Below, one piece after another: positions 41,145 through 51,010 of a stretch of DNA of 64,000 nucleotides. Origin of the DNA: Acinetobacter sp. CS-2 (lineage in GTDB: Bacteria > Pseudomonadota > Gammaproteobacteria > Pseudomonadales > Moraxellaceae); the NCBI RefSeq assembly GCF_016599715.1, contig NZ_CP067019.1, forward strand, positions 2,356,001 through 2,420,000. The letters run 5' to 3'. Each line of letters starts with the position of its first letter. Positions within the stretch are counted from its first letter, which is position 1. A program made the position numbers and the translations under genes. The notes beneath the pieces were generated by a model. It was not told where the DNA came from and searched no databases. It saw only the letters and a list, made by a program, of their open reading frames with translations.

Positions 41145-41387
41145 TCTAAAGGTCTAAAACAGAAGAAAAACTATAGTGACCAGAAAAAAACGCATTTTCA
41201 AACAGCTAAAATTTTTAACAACTGTGCAACTCCCTTAAGAGATGTATTTGAAGTGGCCGTAAAGAATAATATTATTTCTAGAAATCCAATGAATAAAATC
41301 AAAAACCGTAAGGTTCAAGTTGAAATACCGGACCCCTTTACAAGAAAAGAAATGGAAACTCTTCTTTCATGGCTAGGATCAGAATAA
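41145..41387 (+). pseudogene. Tyrosine-integrase fragment (core-binding region)
   Basis: An open stretch without a start encodes TPLRDVFEVAVKNNIISRNP, then MNKIKNRKVQVEIPDPFTRK and EMETLLSWLGSE before a stop. This is the SAM-like core-binding end and entry to the catalytic domain of phage or island integrases. The catalytic R...HxxR...Y part is gone. It marks a past integration event beside the truncated hca/mhp segment. Confidence 0.6.
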
Positions 41388-41508
41388 TTTTAGCCAATAA
41401 AGATATTTGGCAGAAAATCAATTCCAGTTATTGATATAGACAAATCATGTTGCTTAAAAATATTTTTTAACTGCTGTGTGAGTTAAGTTTAAACAGTTTT
41501 TATTGTAT

Positions 41509-41542
41509 AAAAATCAGCCCTGAATGGGCAGGGCTGATTTTT
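41509..41542 (-). terminator. Terminator of the gabTD operon
   Basis: The strong stem AAAATCAGCCCTG / CAGGGCTGATTTT lies about 20 bases after the gabD stop, with a T run on the minus strand. Confidence 0.9.
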
Positions 41543-41563
41543 AACTGGTTGATGTAGCATTTA

Positions 41564-43012
41564 TTATGAAGATAAATCTACACACAGATATTTCATTTCG
41601 AGATATTCATCAATACCGAATTTAGAACCTTCACGTCCTAAACCAGATTGCTTCACACCACCAAATGGCGCAACTTCATTAGAAATGGCACCGGTATTAA
41701 TTCCGACCATGCCATATTCCAATGCTTCACCGACACGCCATTGACGCGCTGTACTCTGTGTGAATACATAAGTAGCCAAGCCAAACTCGGTATCATTTGC
41801 CATCGCCACCGCTTCTTCTTCCGTGTGGAAGCGGAATAATGGAGCCAATGGACCAAAAGTTTCTTCTTTAGCCACTTTCATGTCCTGGGTTACTTCAGTC
41901 AGCACGGTAGGCTCAAAGAAAGTGCCGCCTAGACTTGAACGCTGGCCACCAATTTTAATCTGTGCACCTTTGCTCGCTGCATCTGTAATATGCGACTGCA
42001 CCTTGGTAATTGCATCTTCATCAATTAACGGGCCTTGAGTGGAACCGTCTTGACGGCCATCACCCACTTTTAAATTGGCTACAGCGGCAGTCAATTTCTC
42101 AGCCAGCGCATCATAAATGCCATCTTGCACATAAATACGGTTGGCACAGACACAGGTTTGACCGCTATTACGGAACTTGCTGACCATAATGCCCTGAACC
42201 GCCTGCTCCAGATTGGCATCATCAAAAACCAGTACTGGCGCATTGCCACCCAGCTCAAGTGACAGTTTTTTGATGGTTGGCGCACATTGCTGCATCAAAA
42301 TGCGGCCGACTTGAGTCGAACCGGTAAAGCTCAGCTTTTTCACTGTGTCGCTTTCGCACAAGGTTTTGCCCACTTCAATGGCATCGCCACTAATGTGCAG
42401 CAATACATCTTGTGGTAAACCTGCCTGTAAAGCTAGCACTTCCAGAGCATAGGCTGTTAATGGCGTTTGCTCAGCCGGTTTAACCAGCATAGAACAGCCG
42501 GCAGCAATTGCAGGCGCAGCCTTACGGGTAATCATGGCTGCAGGGAAATTCCACGGCGTAATTGCAGCGGTGACCCCAATTGCCTGTTTGATGACCAACA
42601 AGCGCTGATTCGGCAACGTTGGTGTCAGCACTTCACCGTCAATACGGCGCGCCTGTTCAGCAAACCAGCGGATAAAGGAGGCGGCATAAGCAATCTCACC
42701 GCGCGCTTCAGCTAAAGGTTTACCTTGTTCAGCAGTCAAAATCTGAGCCAATGACTCTTTATTTTCCTGCATCAAATCAAACCAGGCCCACAGCACATCA
42801 GCGCGTTGTAATGCTGTTTGTGCTTTCCATGCCTTCTGTGCCGTCTGTGAACGAGCAATTGCTTGTTCTACCGATGCACGGTCATGGGATTTCACCCATG
42901 CCAGCGTGTCATGTGTTGCCGCATCTTTTACTTCGATGTAATCGCCACTTAAGGGCTGATCCAAGCAAACATCCGGATGCTGTAATAAATATTTCAAATG
43001 ATCTGGAAGCAT
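41564..43012 (-). CDS. gabD: Succinate-semialdehyde dehydrogenase (NADP+)
   Basis: This 482-residue aldehyde dehydrogenase oxidises succinate semialdehyde to succinate, the second step of GABA use. Motifs include the Rossmann entry TPWNFPAAMITRKAAPA, FTGSTQVGR, LELGGNAPVLVF with the general-base Glu, the nucleophile Cys in NSGQTCVCANRI, and EETFGPLAPLFRF. It lies 19 bases downstream of gabT on the same strand and shares its promoter and terminator. Confidence 0.93.
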   Translation of the reverse strand: MLPDHLKYLLQHPDVCLDQPLSGDYIEVKDAATHDTLAWVKSHDRASVEQAIARSQTAQKAWKAQTALQRADVLWAWFDLMQENKESLAQILTAEQGKPLAEARGEIAYAASFIRWFAEQARRIDGEVLTPTLPNQRLLVIKQAIGVTAAITPWNFPAAMITRKAAPAIAAGCSMLVKPAEQTPLTAYALEVLALQAGLPQDVLLHISGDAIEVGKTLCESDTVKKLSFTGSTQVGRILMQQCAPTIKKLSLELGGNAPVLVFDDANLEQAVQGIMVSKFRNSGQTCVCANRIYVQDGIYDALAEKLTAAVANLKVGDGRQDGSTQGPLIDEDAITKVQSHITDAASKGAQIKIGGQRSSLGGTFFEPTVLTEVTQDMKVAKEETFGPLAPLFRFHTEEEAVAMANDTEFGLATYVFTQSTARQWRVGEALEYGMVGINTGAISNEVAPFGGVKQSGLGREGSKFGIDEYLEMKYLCVDLSS

Positions 43013-43031
43013 TTCAATCCCTCATTCATTC

Positions 43032-44291
43032 TTATGCAGTTAAAGTTGCAAATCCCTGTTCTAAAATAGCCAGGCCTTCACGGAATTGCGCTGTTGGAAT
43101 GGTTAAAGGATATAGGAAACGAATCACATTACCAGAACGACCGCAGGTTAAAATCAGCAGGCCATTTGCCATTGCATAGTTTTGCACCGCTTTGGCCTGT
43201 TCAGCCGTTTCCAATTCTACTGCAACCATTGAACCCAGCGCGCGAATATCAGTGACTACATTGCTGCTGGCTTTAATGTTATTTAATACCGAAACCAGTT
43301 CCGCACCCAAGACATTGGCACGATCACACAGACCTTCACCTTCAATCACATCAATAACTGCATGTGCTGCAGCAACGGCGATCGGACTACCCGCATAAGT
43401 ACCGCCTAAGCCGCCAGGATTCGGTGCATCCATAACTTCAGTACGACCAACCACGCCAGAGATCGGGAAACCACCGCCCAGGCTTTTTGCCATCGTGATC
43501 AGGTCTGCTTTGGTTTCGTAGTGATTCATGGCAAACAGTTTACCGGTACGGGCAAAGCCTGTTTGTACTTCATCTGCAATCATCAAAATACCATGCTGAT
43601 CACACAATGCACGTAAACGCTTTAAAAATTCTGCCGGTACAACATTAAAACCGCCTTCACCTTGCACAGGCTCAAGTACGATTGCCGCCACATCATGTGC
43701 AGCCACATCTTCAGCAAAAATGTCTTCAATGCTTTGGATGGCATCGTCCACAGTAATGCCTTTTGACTCTACCGGATAACGTGCATGGAAAACACCCGCC
43801 GGCATTACCCCAAAGTCACGTTTGTAAGGGGCAGTTTTACCCGTCATGGCCATGGTCATGAATGAACGACCATGGAAACCGTTACCAAAAGTTACAATGC
43901 CGTGACGGCCAGTATAGGCACGGGCAATTTTAACTGCATTTTCTACTGCTTCAGCACCAGTAGAAAAGAATGAGGTTTTTGCAGGGCCGTCAATTGGTGC
44001 ACGCTCATTAATACGCTCAGCAAGAGAGACATAACTTTCGTAAGGTACAACCTGATAGGCTGTATGGGTAAATTTTGTTAATTGTTCAGTAACAGCAGCA
44101 ATAATTTTAGGATGACGATGACCGGTATTCAGTACCGCAATACCACCTGCGAAATCGATATATTGATTGCCTTCAGCATCCCAAATTGTCGAGTTCTCTG
44201 CTTTCTCCGCGTACCATTGACACATGACACCAACACCACGAGGCGTCGCTTGCTGTTTACGTGCATTCAGTGCAGAGTGTTTACTGTCCAT
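43032..44291 (-). CDS. gabT: 4-aminobutyrate aminotransferase
   Basis: This 419-residue class III PLP aminotransferase transfers the amino group of GABA to 2-oxoglutarate. Features are GIAVLNTGHRHPKII, FFSTGAEAVENAVKIAR, GFHGRSFMTMAMTGK, the PLP-contacting ADEVQTGFARTGK, and the Schiff-base Lys in ITMAKSLGGGFPISG. It is the first gene of the gabTD operon. The control region upstream (44292-44571) contains the shared gab box at 44406-44444. Confidence 0.94.
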   Translation of the reverse strand: MDSKHSALNARKQQATPRGVGVMCQWYAEKAENSTIWDAEGNQYIDFAGGIAVLNTGHRHPKIIAAVTEQLTKFTHTAYQVVPYESYVSLAERINERAPIDGPAKTSFFSTGAEAVENAVKIARAYTGRHGIVTFGNGFHGRSFMTMAMTGKTAPYKRDFGVMPAGVFHARYPVESKGITVDDAIQSIEDIFAEDVAAHDVAAIVLEPVQGEGGFNVVPAEFLKRLRALCDQHGILMIADEVQTGFARTGKLFAMNHYETKADLITMAKSLGGGFPISGVVGRTEVMDAPNPGGLGGTYAGSPIAVAAAHAVIDVIEGEGLCDRANVLGAELVSVLNNIKASSNVVTDIRALGSMVAVELETAEQAKAVQNYAMANGLLILTCGRSGNVIRFLYPLTIPTAQFREGLAILEQGFATLTA

Positions 44292-44405
44292 TTTGTATCC
44301 TCATTCTTGATTCATACAGTGTAAAATTTTGGCATCCATATCATGTGATTGATGATATGCAAATGACTGGTTGATCTTCCTCATTTTGCGCTTTTATCGG
44401 CCTGA

Positions 44406-44444
44406 CACGAGAGCCACTTTGAATCAGATAGACAGGGCCAATTC
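44406..44444 (+). promoter_or_regulatory. gab box A (proposed MocR-family operator) upstream of gabT
   Basis: CACGAGAGCCACTTTGAAT begins at 44406 and GGGCCAATTC follows. The two GCCA cores (44413 and 44437) are 24 bp apart. The same pair with the same spacing occurs at boxes B and C, upstream of the regulator gene and gabP. Confidence 0.7.
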
Positions 44445-44518
44445 ACCCTGTCCCGAAGATTTAAAAAATCAAAAAACAGAATAATTAAATACAAATCATA
44501 AACTTGAAATTACACCAT

Positions 44519-44546
44519 AAAAAAATAGCACCTTTTTATAAGGTGC
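44519..44546 (-). terminator. Terminator of the porin gene
   Basis: On the minus strand the stem GCACCTT / AAGGTGC is followed by a T run, about 30 bases after the porin stop. Confidence 0.75.
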
Positions 44547-44571
44547 CATTTTGATAACTGAGAGCAAAAAT

Positions 44572-45753
44572 TTAGAAATTGTACATAAACAGTAAATTCA
44601 GCAGTCGGCTATGGCCTGCTGCATCTCCTTGCGCCAAAGAACCGGCATCACCGCCAATGAATACATCATTTTTACCGATGATATATTCGGCTGCCAGCGA
44701 AAACTGCTTAACATCCAGCTGAGCACCCAAAATATTGCGTGTAGATGTGGCGAAACCGGACTTGTCTTTATCAAAGACGGTATAGCTGACATAAGGCGTC
44801 AGATCGTAATCCTTATAAAAATCAGTCATTTGATAATCCAGATTCGCCACATAATAATTGGCTTTATTGGCCACATGATACTTCGATTCAAAAGAACCTA
44901 CCGTCGCATAATTTGGATTATCTACAGCCTGGGTATCTGCGCGATTCTGTCCGGCAGTCAGGGTCAGGTTTGCATTCTGGTAGTTTAAGCGACCAAACAC
45001 ATTCCATGCATTGCGATGCCCAGTTTGACCATTGCGGTTATTTTCCAAATCTGAATACCAATACGAGCCGCCAACATTCAGTTTAACCGGGCTGTCCTGT
45101 AGTGGAATCTGCTGATTGATACGTGCAACCCACATGTTTTTTTCTTCAATGTCATCGGTGCTGGCATCTTCCGGCTTGACATAATTGGCCGCATAACGCG
45201 CAGCATCGTCACCAGTGCCGGCAAAACTTCCCCCATCACGCACAAAATAAGCCACATTGACTTTGGTATTTGTACCTAGCTGCTGCTGCCAGTTAATACC
45301 CAGATTATGCACATCTTCCAGTCCGGCATTGTCCATTGAACTGCCGTACCAGCTGCTGCTCCAGAAGCGGCCAATACCAAAAGGCATATCTTGCAGACCC
45401 AAGGTGATGCGGCTGTCATCATTCAGCTTATAGCCCAAGTTGGCATTCACCAAAGTTGAAAAATCACATAGGGTATCATTTTGATAGCAACGGTATTCCA
45501 CATCGCCGAACAATGACTTGGCATCATATTTCAGGCTGAGTTTCGCCGCATTAAACTTTACTTTATGGTCACTGTCCGAATAATCCTTATCCTGATAATT
45601 CGCTCGTAGCCACCCCGATACGGTCAGTTTGCCTAAATCGGTATCGGCATCTCCCCAAGAAAGCGAATCTGCCTGCACGGTGGCAGACATCGTAACGGCA
45701 CTGGCGACAAGCGCACAGAACGAAAATGGTTTTACTAAAAAACGTTGCGACAT
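44572..45753 (-). CDS. Outer-membrane porin-like protein
   Basis: This protein of about 393 residues has a signal peptide (FSFCALVASAVTMSATVQA). A predicted beta barrel of alternating strands follows, ending in the aromatic terminus LLFMYNF recognised by the BAM machinery. Strands such as LTVSGWLRANYQD, SRITLGLQDMPFGIGRF and TPYVSYTVFDKDK resemble substrate-specific diffusion porins. A disulfide is possible in RCYQNDTLCDF. I chose ATG 45753 (MSQRFLVKPF) because the longer frame adds no signal-like sequence. It sits 145 bases downstream of the glutamate dehydrogenase gene among GABA genes, so uptake of GABA, glutamate or a related compound is a reasonable guess. Confidence 0.72.
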   Translation of the reverse strand: MSQRFLVKPFSFCALVASAVTMSATVQADSLSWGDADTDLGKLTVSGWLRANYQDKDYSDSDHKVKFNAAKLSLKYDAKSLFGDVEYRCYQNDTLCDFSTLVNANLGYKLNDDSRITLGLQDMPFGIGRFWSSSWYGSSMDNAGLEDVHNLGINWQQQLGTNTKVNVAYFVRDGGSFAGTGDDAARYAANYVKPEDASTDDIEEKNMWVARINQQIPLQDSPVKLNVGGSYWYSDLENNRNGQTGHRNAWNVFGRLNYQNANLTLTAGQNRADTQAVDNPNYATVGSFESKYHVANKANYYVANLDYQMTDFYKDYDLTPYVSYTVFDKDKSGFATSTRNILGAQLDVKQFSLAAEYIIGKNDVFIGGDAGSLAQGDAAGHSRLLNLLFMYNF

Positions 45754-45898
45754 TATAGAAGCCCCAAAAAAGAAATAATAATTTTCAAAACCAGGTCGCT
45801 GGCAAAAGCAAAGTTTCTGACCAAATGGAATCAGCAAAGGCGTTAAATATCCAAACTTATGCCGGGTCAAATATTGCATCCTGCAAGAGACCCTACCC

Positions 45899-47182
45899 TT
45901 AACCTGGATAGATGCCGCGCTCTTGGCGAGCCATCAGAATTCGTTCACATGCTAAAATATAAGCTGTGGTACGTAAAGAACATCCGGCCTGCATGGCTTT
46001 GAGCCAAACGTCATGCACAGCATTTTTCATGATCACATCCATGCGCTGATTGATTTCTTCTTCTGTCCAGAAATAGCTGGCAAGGTCTTGTACCCATTCG
46101 AAATAGCTGACAGTCACGCCACCAGCATTGCAGATCACGTCCGGTACAACAGTGATTTGACGCTGACTCAGGATTTCATCCGCTTCAGTGAGGGTCGGAC
46201 CATTGGCCCCTTCCAAAATGATCTTGGCTTGAATAGTTTGGGCAACATGCACATCAATCACCCCTTCCAGCGCCGCAGGAATAAACACTTCTGCGGGAAT
46301 TTGCCAGAATTTTGCCATCGCGATTTCGTCGCTTGCAGCAAACCCCTGAATCTTGTGATAGGTGTTTGAATATTCCATTAACTTGGGAATATCAATCCCT
46401 TGTTCCTGATATAGGGTTGCGGAGTGATCCTGTACGCAAATCACTTTGCTGCCATTTTCATGAAACAGCAAGGCGGCTTCGCTGCCGACATTACCAAACC
46501 CCTGCACACACACCCGGGCATCCTTTAAATCCAGGTCAATTTGCTGCGCCACTTCACGCCCGCTAATATACACGCCACGTCCTGTGGCTTTACTGCGGCC
46601 TAAAGAACCGCCAAGATGCACGGGTTTCCCGGTCACCACACCGGTAATGGTAGAACCGGCATTCATGGAAAAGGTGTCCATCATCCAGGCCATAATTTGC
46701 GGATTGGTCCCCACATCCGGTGCCGGAATATCCTTTTGCGGCCCAATAACCAAATTGATTTCTGCGGTATAACGCCGTGTCAATCGTTCTAGTTCACGCT
46801 TGGATAACTGGCTTGGATCAACCCGTACACCGCCTTTGGCCCCCCCAAAAGGTAAATTCAGTGCCGCACACTTAATCGTCATCCATGCCGACAGTGCCAT
46901 CACCTCATCTAAATTGACATCAGGATGGAAGCGCACACCGCCCTTGCCCGGACCGCGGGTCAAATTATGCTGAACTCGATAACCTTCAAAATGCTGAACG
47001 CTGCCATCATCCATAATCACCGGAATATCCACAATCAGGCTTCGCTTCGGACGTCGCAACATATCCAGTCTTTCGCTGAGTTCACCCAGATAAGGAGCCA
47101 CTTTATCCAGCTGTTTCAGATAATTGTTCCAGGCCGTCGTACCGTGCTCGGTATAGGTGAGCCCCTTCATCATTGTGTTCAT
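45899..47182 (-). CDS. Glu/Leu/Phe/Val-type glutamate dehydrogenase
   Basis: This 427-residue protein oxidatively deaminates glutamate to 2-oxoglutarate and ammonia. Conserved parts are [22 protein letters not shown], the catalytic Lys region [33 protein letters not shown], and the Rossmann [15 protein letters not shown]. It would recycle the glutamate made by GabT, which fits its place between the gab genes. I chose ATG 47182 (MNTMMKGL). The upstream region is divergent with the MocR-type regulator and holds gab box B. Confidence 0.9.
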   Translation of the reverse strand: MNTMMKGLTYTEHGTTAWNNYLKQLDKVAPYLGELSERLDMLRRPKRSLIVDIPVIMDDGSVQHFEGYRVQHNLTRGPGKGGVRFHPDVNLDEVMALSAWMTIKCAALNLPFGGAKGGVRVDPSQLSKRELERLTRRYTAEINLVIGPQKDIPAPDVGTNPQIMAWMMDTFSMNAGSTITGVVTGKPVHLGGSLGRSKATGRGVYISGREVAQQIDLDLKDARVCVQGFGNVGSEAALLFHENGSKVICVQDHSATLYQEQGIDIPKLMEYSNTYHKIQGFAASDEIAMAKFWQIPAEVFIPAALEGVIDVHVAQTIQAKIILEGANGPTLTEADEILSQRQITVVPDVICNAGGVTVSYFEWVQDLASYFWTEEEINQRMDVIMKNAVHDVWLKAMQAGCSLRTTAYILACERILMARQERGIYPG

Positions 47183-47453
47183 TGCATGATCCTGTTTTTT
47201 GTATGCAGACGCATTTCCTTGCGACCGCAAAAAGTATAAATTTATCTCTGCTTGTCGGCATTTATTGATTCAGCTCTGTAGCCAGCGTGATCTGAGCTAA
47301 AACATTCAGCTTGGATTTTTCGCTTTGGCTTTAACCAAGATATGTGTATATTGCCTGCCGTTTACAGGCCCGTATTTACATGCACTGTGCAACAACGGGA
47401 TACTTTACAATTACTGCCTGACCAGATTATTTTGCACATACCGATATCGCTCT

Positions 47454-47491
47454 CACGAGAGCCACTTTGAATTTGTAGGAGAGAGCCAATT
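47454..47491 (+). promoter_or_regulatory. gab box B upstream of the MocR-family regulator
   Basis: CACGAGAGCCACTTTGAAT (the same 19 bases as box A) is followed by GAGAGCCAATTG. The GCCA cores lie at 47461 and 47485, 24 bp apart. The second half-site overlaps the proposed ribosome-binding site and TTG start, which would give direct autorepression. Confidence 0.7.
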
Positions 47492-48992
47492 GCGTAGCTT
47501 GCTTGGAGACTATTTGCTGCAGCGATTACAGCAAGATATCGATGGAACATTGCAGCTACGATTATTTCGCTGCTTACGTAATGCCATAATTGACGGCGTA
47601 TTGGCACCCAAGACTCGTCTGCCGGCATCCCGCGATCTGGCCAAAGAGATCAAGGTTTCCCGTAATACGGTATTAAGTGCGTATGAACAATTACAGGCAC
47701 AAGGGTATGTCGATGCCCGCACAGGACAAGGCACCTGGGTCACAGATAAACTGCCCGAATCCTTTTTAATCAAGGCGGAAAATAGCAACGCCCCTATTCA
47801 AGAAAAAAAATCTCAGCAAAGTTACAGCTTGTCTCAGCGTGGTTCTTACTTAATCGGCTATTCAGCAGCCTCGCCTTATCAATGGGGTGCTTTTGTTCCC
47901 GGTGCACCGGATGTGACAGAGTTTCCGCATCACATTTTTAGCAAAATTCAGACCCGTTTGAGCCGTGAACCGGAAATTACCCGCTTGATTTACAGCAATG
48001 CTGGCGGCTGTCTGGAACTGCGCCAAGAACTTGCGGAATATCTGAAAATTGCACGTTCGGTGCAATGCGATGCCGATCAAATCATTATTACCGAAGGCAC
48101 GCATCAGGCGATTGATTTAGTCTCGCGTACCTTGAGCGACATTGGCGATGAAGTCTGGATCGAAGATCCAGCCTACTGGGGCGCCCGCAACATTTTGCGC
48201 ATTAACGGGGTCAATCTGCGTTCACTGCCGGTCGATCAGGAAGGCATTATTCCTGATCTTGATCCGAAAGTACCCCCCAAGCTGATCTTTGTTACACCCT
48301 CCCACCAGTATCCGCTAGGTTCACATCTAAGCCTGGAACGACGCAAACAGCTGATTGCAATTGCCCGGCAGCATAAAAGCTGGATTGTGGAAGATGATTA
48401 TGACAGTGAATTCAGGTTTTCAGGCCAGCCCTATCCGTCTTTACAAGGATTGGAACCTGATTCCCCGGTCATTTATATGGGCACATTCAGCAAAACCATT
48501 TATCCTGCACTGCGTATCGGCTATCTGGTGGTTCCGAAGAAACTGTTTTCCCCGCTGCGCATTGTGGCCGCAGAACTCTATCGCGGTGGACATTTAATTG
48601 ATCAGAAGGCACTGGCAGAATTTATCCGTGAAGGCCATTATGAGGCGCATATCCGACGCATGCGCTTACTCTACAGTAAACGCCATGCATTTCTGATTGA
48701 TTTAATTCACCGTCATTTAGGTGAAGATTTTCTGCACGAATACAACACGGCAGCAGGCCTACACCTGATTTTAAAACTGCCAAGCAGCAGTGATGATGTC
48801 CTGATTGCATCGAATGCACTTGATCAAGGTATTAAGGTCAGAGCCCTATCGCAATACTATACCAAGCACTATTCTACCCGGCAGAAAGGATTACTGCTCG
48901 GTTTCGCCTGCGTGAGGGAACAAGAAATATTGGTGGCTTTCGGCGTACTGTTGAAATGCTTGCGCGACAATGGAATTCATACTTTAAACTAG
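47490..48992 (+). CDS. MocR/GabR-family transcriptional regulator (PLP-dependent)
   Basis: This protein of about 500 residues has an N-terminal GntR-type winged helix (LRNAIIDGVLAPKTRLPASRDLAKEIKVSRNTVLSAYEQLQAQGYVDARTGQGTWV). The C-terminal part is an aminotransferase fold with the PLP Lys in MGTFSKTIYPALRIGYLV and VEDDYDSEFRF. The family contains GabR, which senses GABA through PLP and activates gabTD. No in-frame ATG precedes the DNA-binding domain; TTG 47490 has AGGAGAG in front of it and is the best start. It is the probable regulator of the flanking gab genes through boxes A, B and C. Confidence 0.85.
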   Translation: MRSLLGDYLLQRLQQDIDGTLQLRLFRCLRNAIIDGVLAPKTRLPASRDLAKEIKVSRNTVLSAYEQLQAQGYVDARTGQGTWVTDKLPESFLIKAENSNAPIQEKKSQQSYSLSQRGSYLIGYSAASPYQWGAFVPGAPDVTEFPHHIFSKIQTRLSREPEITRLIYSNAGGCLELRQELAEYLKIARSVQCDADQIIITEGTHQAIDLVSRTLSDIGDEVWIEDPAYWGARNILRINGVNLRSLPVDQEGIIPDLDPKVPPKLIFVTPSHQYPLGSHLSLERRKQLIAIARQHKSWIVEDDYDSEFRFSGQPYPSLQGLEPDSPVIYMGTFSKTIYPALRIGYLVVPKKLFSPLRIVAAELYRGGHLIDQKALAEFIREGHYEAHIRRMRLLYSKRHAFLIDLIHRHLGEDFLHEYNTAAGLHLILKLPSSSDDVLIASNALDQGIKVRALSQYYTKHYSTRQKGLLLGFACVREQEILVAFGVLLKCLRDNGIHTLN

Positions 48993-49146
48993 TAAAATTC
49001 CGATTCTAATTAAAATTTTATTTTTAAAATCAATATATTATAGGCCAGTTTTTAAACAAGGAGTAAAACCTTTTATGGCCACTTCATTTTATTTAGTCTT
49101 TATTTTTCTGTAAACATTTCTTTCTGTAATTTTCACCTTTTTAAAG

Positions 49147-49187
49147 CAATTGGCTCCCTTCAATAGCTAAAAAATGGCTCTCGTCAC
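49147..49187 (-). promoter_or_regulatory. gab box C upstream of gabP
   Basis: On the minus strand GACGAGAGCCATTTT is followed by GGGAGCCAATTG. The GCCA cores (TGGC at 49175 and 49151 on the plus strand) are 24 bp apart. It lies in the 417-bp non-coding region (48993-49409) before gabP, in inverted orientation relative to the gene. Confidence 0.65.
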
Positions 49188-49409
49188 CTGACAACAAAAA
49201 AGAGAAATTAGCAGCATACATAAACAGCATGTAACAGTTTTGTAATCAAAGTGTGATTTTTCATGTGTTTATAGAAACATCAGCTTTATTAAGTTTAACT
49301 TAAAATTAATGAAGTGATTGCGAATTCGGTTACAGTTTCAAAGGATAGATAGTGTACACAAGGTAGAGAGCTCTATTGCTGTTACACTATGGATATTAAG
49401 GGAAATTAT

Positions 49410-50855
49410 ATGGCAGAACATCAACATGTCTCCACGCCCGATTCATCACACGGCTTAAAAAGTGGACTTAAGTCACGTCATCTTACAATGATCTCGATTG
49501 CCGGGGTAATTGGTGGCTCACTGTTCATTGGCTCTGGTAATGTAATCTACTCGGCAGGTCCCGCTGCAATTTTGGCCTATGCTTTTGGTGGGTTGCTCAT
49601 TCTATTAATCATGCGCATGCTGGGTGAGATGGCCGTTCTCAACCCGGATAGCGGTTCATTCTCAACCTATGCTGATCGTGCAATTGGCCGCTGGGCAGGT
49701 TTTACCATTGGCTGGCTGTATTGGTGTTCTTGGGCCTTACTGATGGGCTGGGAAGCGTATGTCGCAGGTAAAATTCTCAACAGCTGGTTTCCGTTTATCC
49801 CCATCTGGGGCTATATGCTCCTAGTGATTGTGTCATTGGTTGTAGTTAACTTACAAAATGTCAAAAACTATGGTGAATTTGAGTTTTGGTTTGCACTGAT
49901 CAAAGTGATTGCAATTGTTATTTTCTTAGTCATTGGTAGCTTGGCCGTCATGCACTTATGGCCATGGAGCCAAGCAGGTGCGACAGGTATTACCCATTTA
50001 ACCGCTGAAGGTTTCATGCCCAATGGTTTCTCTGCGGTAATCACGGCATTACTCGGAGTTATGTTTGCCTACATTGGCGCTGAAATTGTGACGGTGGCTG
50101 CCGCAGAATCACAAAACCCTGCACGTGAAATCCGTAAAGCATCGAACTCAGTGGTATGGCGTATCATGTTGTTCTATGTTGGTTCAATGCTTATTACCGT
50201 CTGCCTCATTCCACATAACAATCCACTACTCAAAGACCCAACTTGGGGAACCTATAGTGTGACCTTAACTGCACTTGGTATTCCAGAAGCAAAACACATT
50301 GTCAATTTTGTGGTTCTGACTTCAGTGTGTAGCTGTTTTAACTCTGCACTCTATACCTGTTCACGCATGCTGTTTTCATTGTCAAAACGTTGCGATGCAC
50401 CGAAAAGTTTTGGTTTAATCAACCGTAATGGTAGTCCTTGGATGGGTGTTCTGGTGTCATCATCATTCGCTTTATTGGCAACCTACCTGACGGCCACTGA
50501 AAGTATGAATGTCTACGACATCTTTATGTTAGCGACAGGTACAGCGGCACTCTATGTCTATCTCACCATTGCTTTTTCTCAATTACGTATGCGTAAGAAA
50601 TTAGAAGCGGAAGGACAAGTGATTGACTTTAAAATGTGGTTATTCCCCTGGCTGACTTATCTGGCAATTTTCTTTATTATTTGTGCCCTGATTACCATGC
50701 TGGTTGAAGGAACATATTTCAAAGAAGTGACTTATACCAGCTTGCTTGCACTCTTTATTGTGGGATTAGGCATCTGTGCACAAAAATTCAATTGGGGTAA
50801 AGATTCACAAAAAAAAATTTCGCAAAATAGAATAAACCTGAGCGACAATATTTAA
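49410..50855 (+). CDS. gabP: GABA permease (APC family)
   Basis: This amino-acid transporter of about 481 residues has twelve membrane segments. Characteristic parts are SRHLTMISIAGVIGGSLFIGSGNVI, GEMAVLNPDSGSFSTYADRAIGRWAGF, and the conserved amphipathic loop region IGAEIVTVAAAESQNPAREIRKASN of GabP/AnsP-type permeases. ATG 49410 follows AAGGGAAA; the frame could start at 49389. Gene context (gabT, gabD, a GabR-like regulator and a gab box upstream) supports GABA as substrate. Confidence 0.87.
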   Translation: MAEHQHVSTPDSSHGLKSGLKSRHLTMISIAGVIGGSLFIGSGNVIYSAGPAAILAYAFGGLLILLIMRMLGEMAVLNPDSGSFSTYADRAIGRWAGFTIGWLYWCSWALLMGWEAYVAGKILNSWFPFIPIWGYMLLVIVSLVVVNLQNVKNYGEFEFWFALIKVIAIVIFLVIGSLAVMHLWPWSQAGATGITHLTAEGFMPNGFSAVITALLGVMFAYIGAEIVTVAAAESQNPAREIRKASNSVVWRIMLFYVGSMLITVCLIPHNNPLLKDPTWGTYSVTLTALGIPEAKHIVNFVVLTSVCSCFNSALYTCSRMLFSLSKRCDAPKSFGLINRNGSPWMGVLVSSSFALLATYLTATESMNVYDIFMLATGTAALYVYLTIAFSQLRMRKKLEAEGQVIDFKMWLFPWLTYLAIFFIICALITMLVEGTYFKEVTYTSLLALFIVGLGICAQKFNWGKDSQKKISQNRINLSDNI

Positions 50856-50902
50856 CGCTCAAGCTGATAAAATAAATCTTGGGGACAGAATCAGACCCAG
50901 CT

Positions 50903-50937
50903 GGTAGGTGAATCGTTAATCTAAACTTTCACCTACC
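50903..50937. terminator. Possible terminator hairpin after gabP
   Basis: The 10-bp arms GGTAGGTGAA / TTCACCTACC lie 48 bases after the gabP stop, with a 15-base loop and no clear T run. Confidence 0.45.
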
Positions 50938-51010
50938 AATAACAATAAAAGATCTTTTATCATTCAAAAACTGCTCTTCTTTTTATCGGATATAAATAGT
51001 AGCAACGTTC

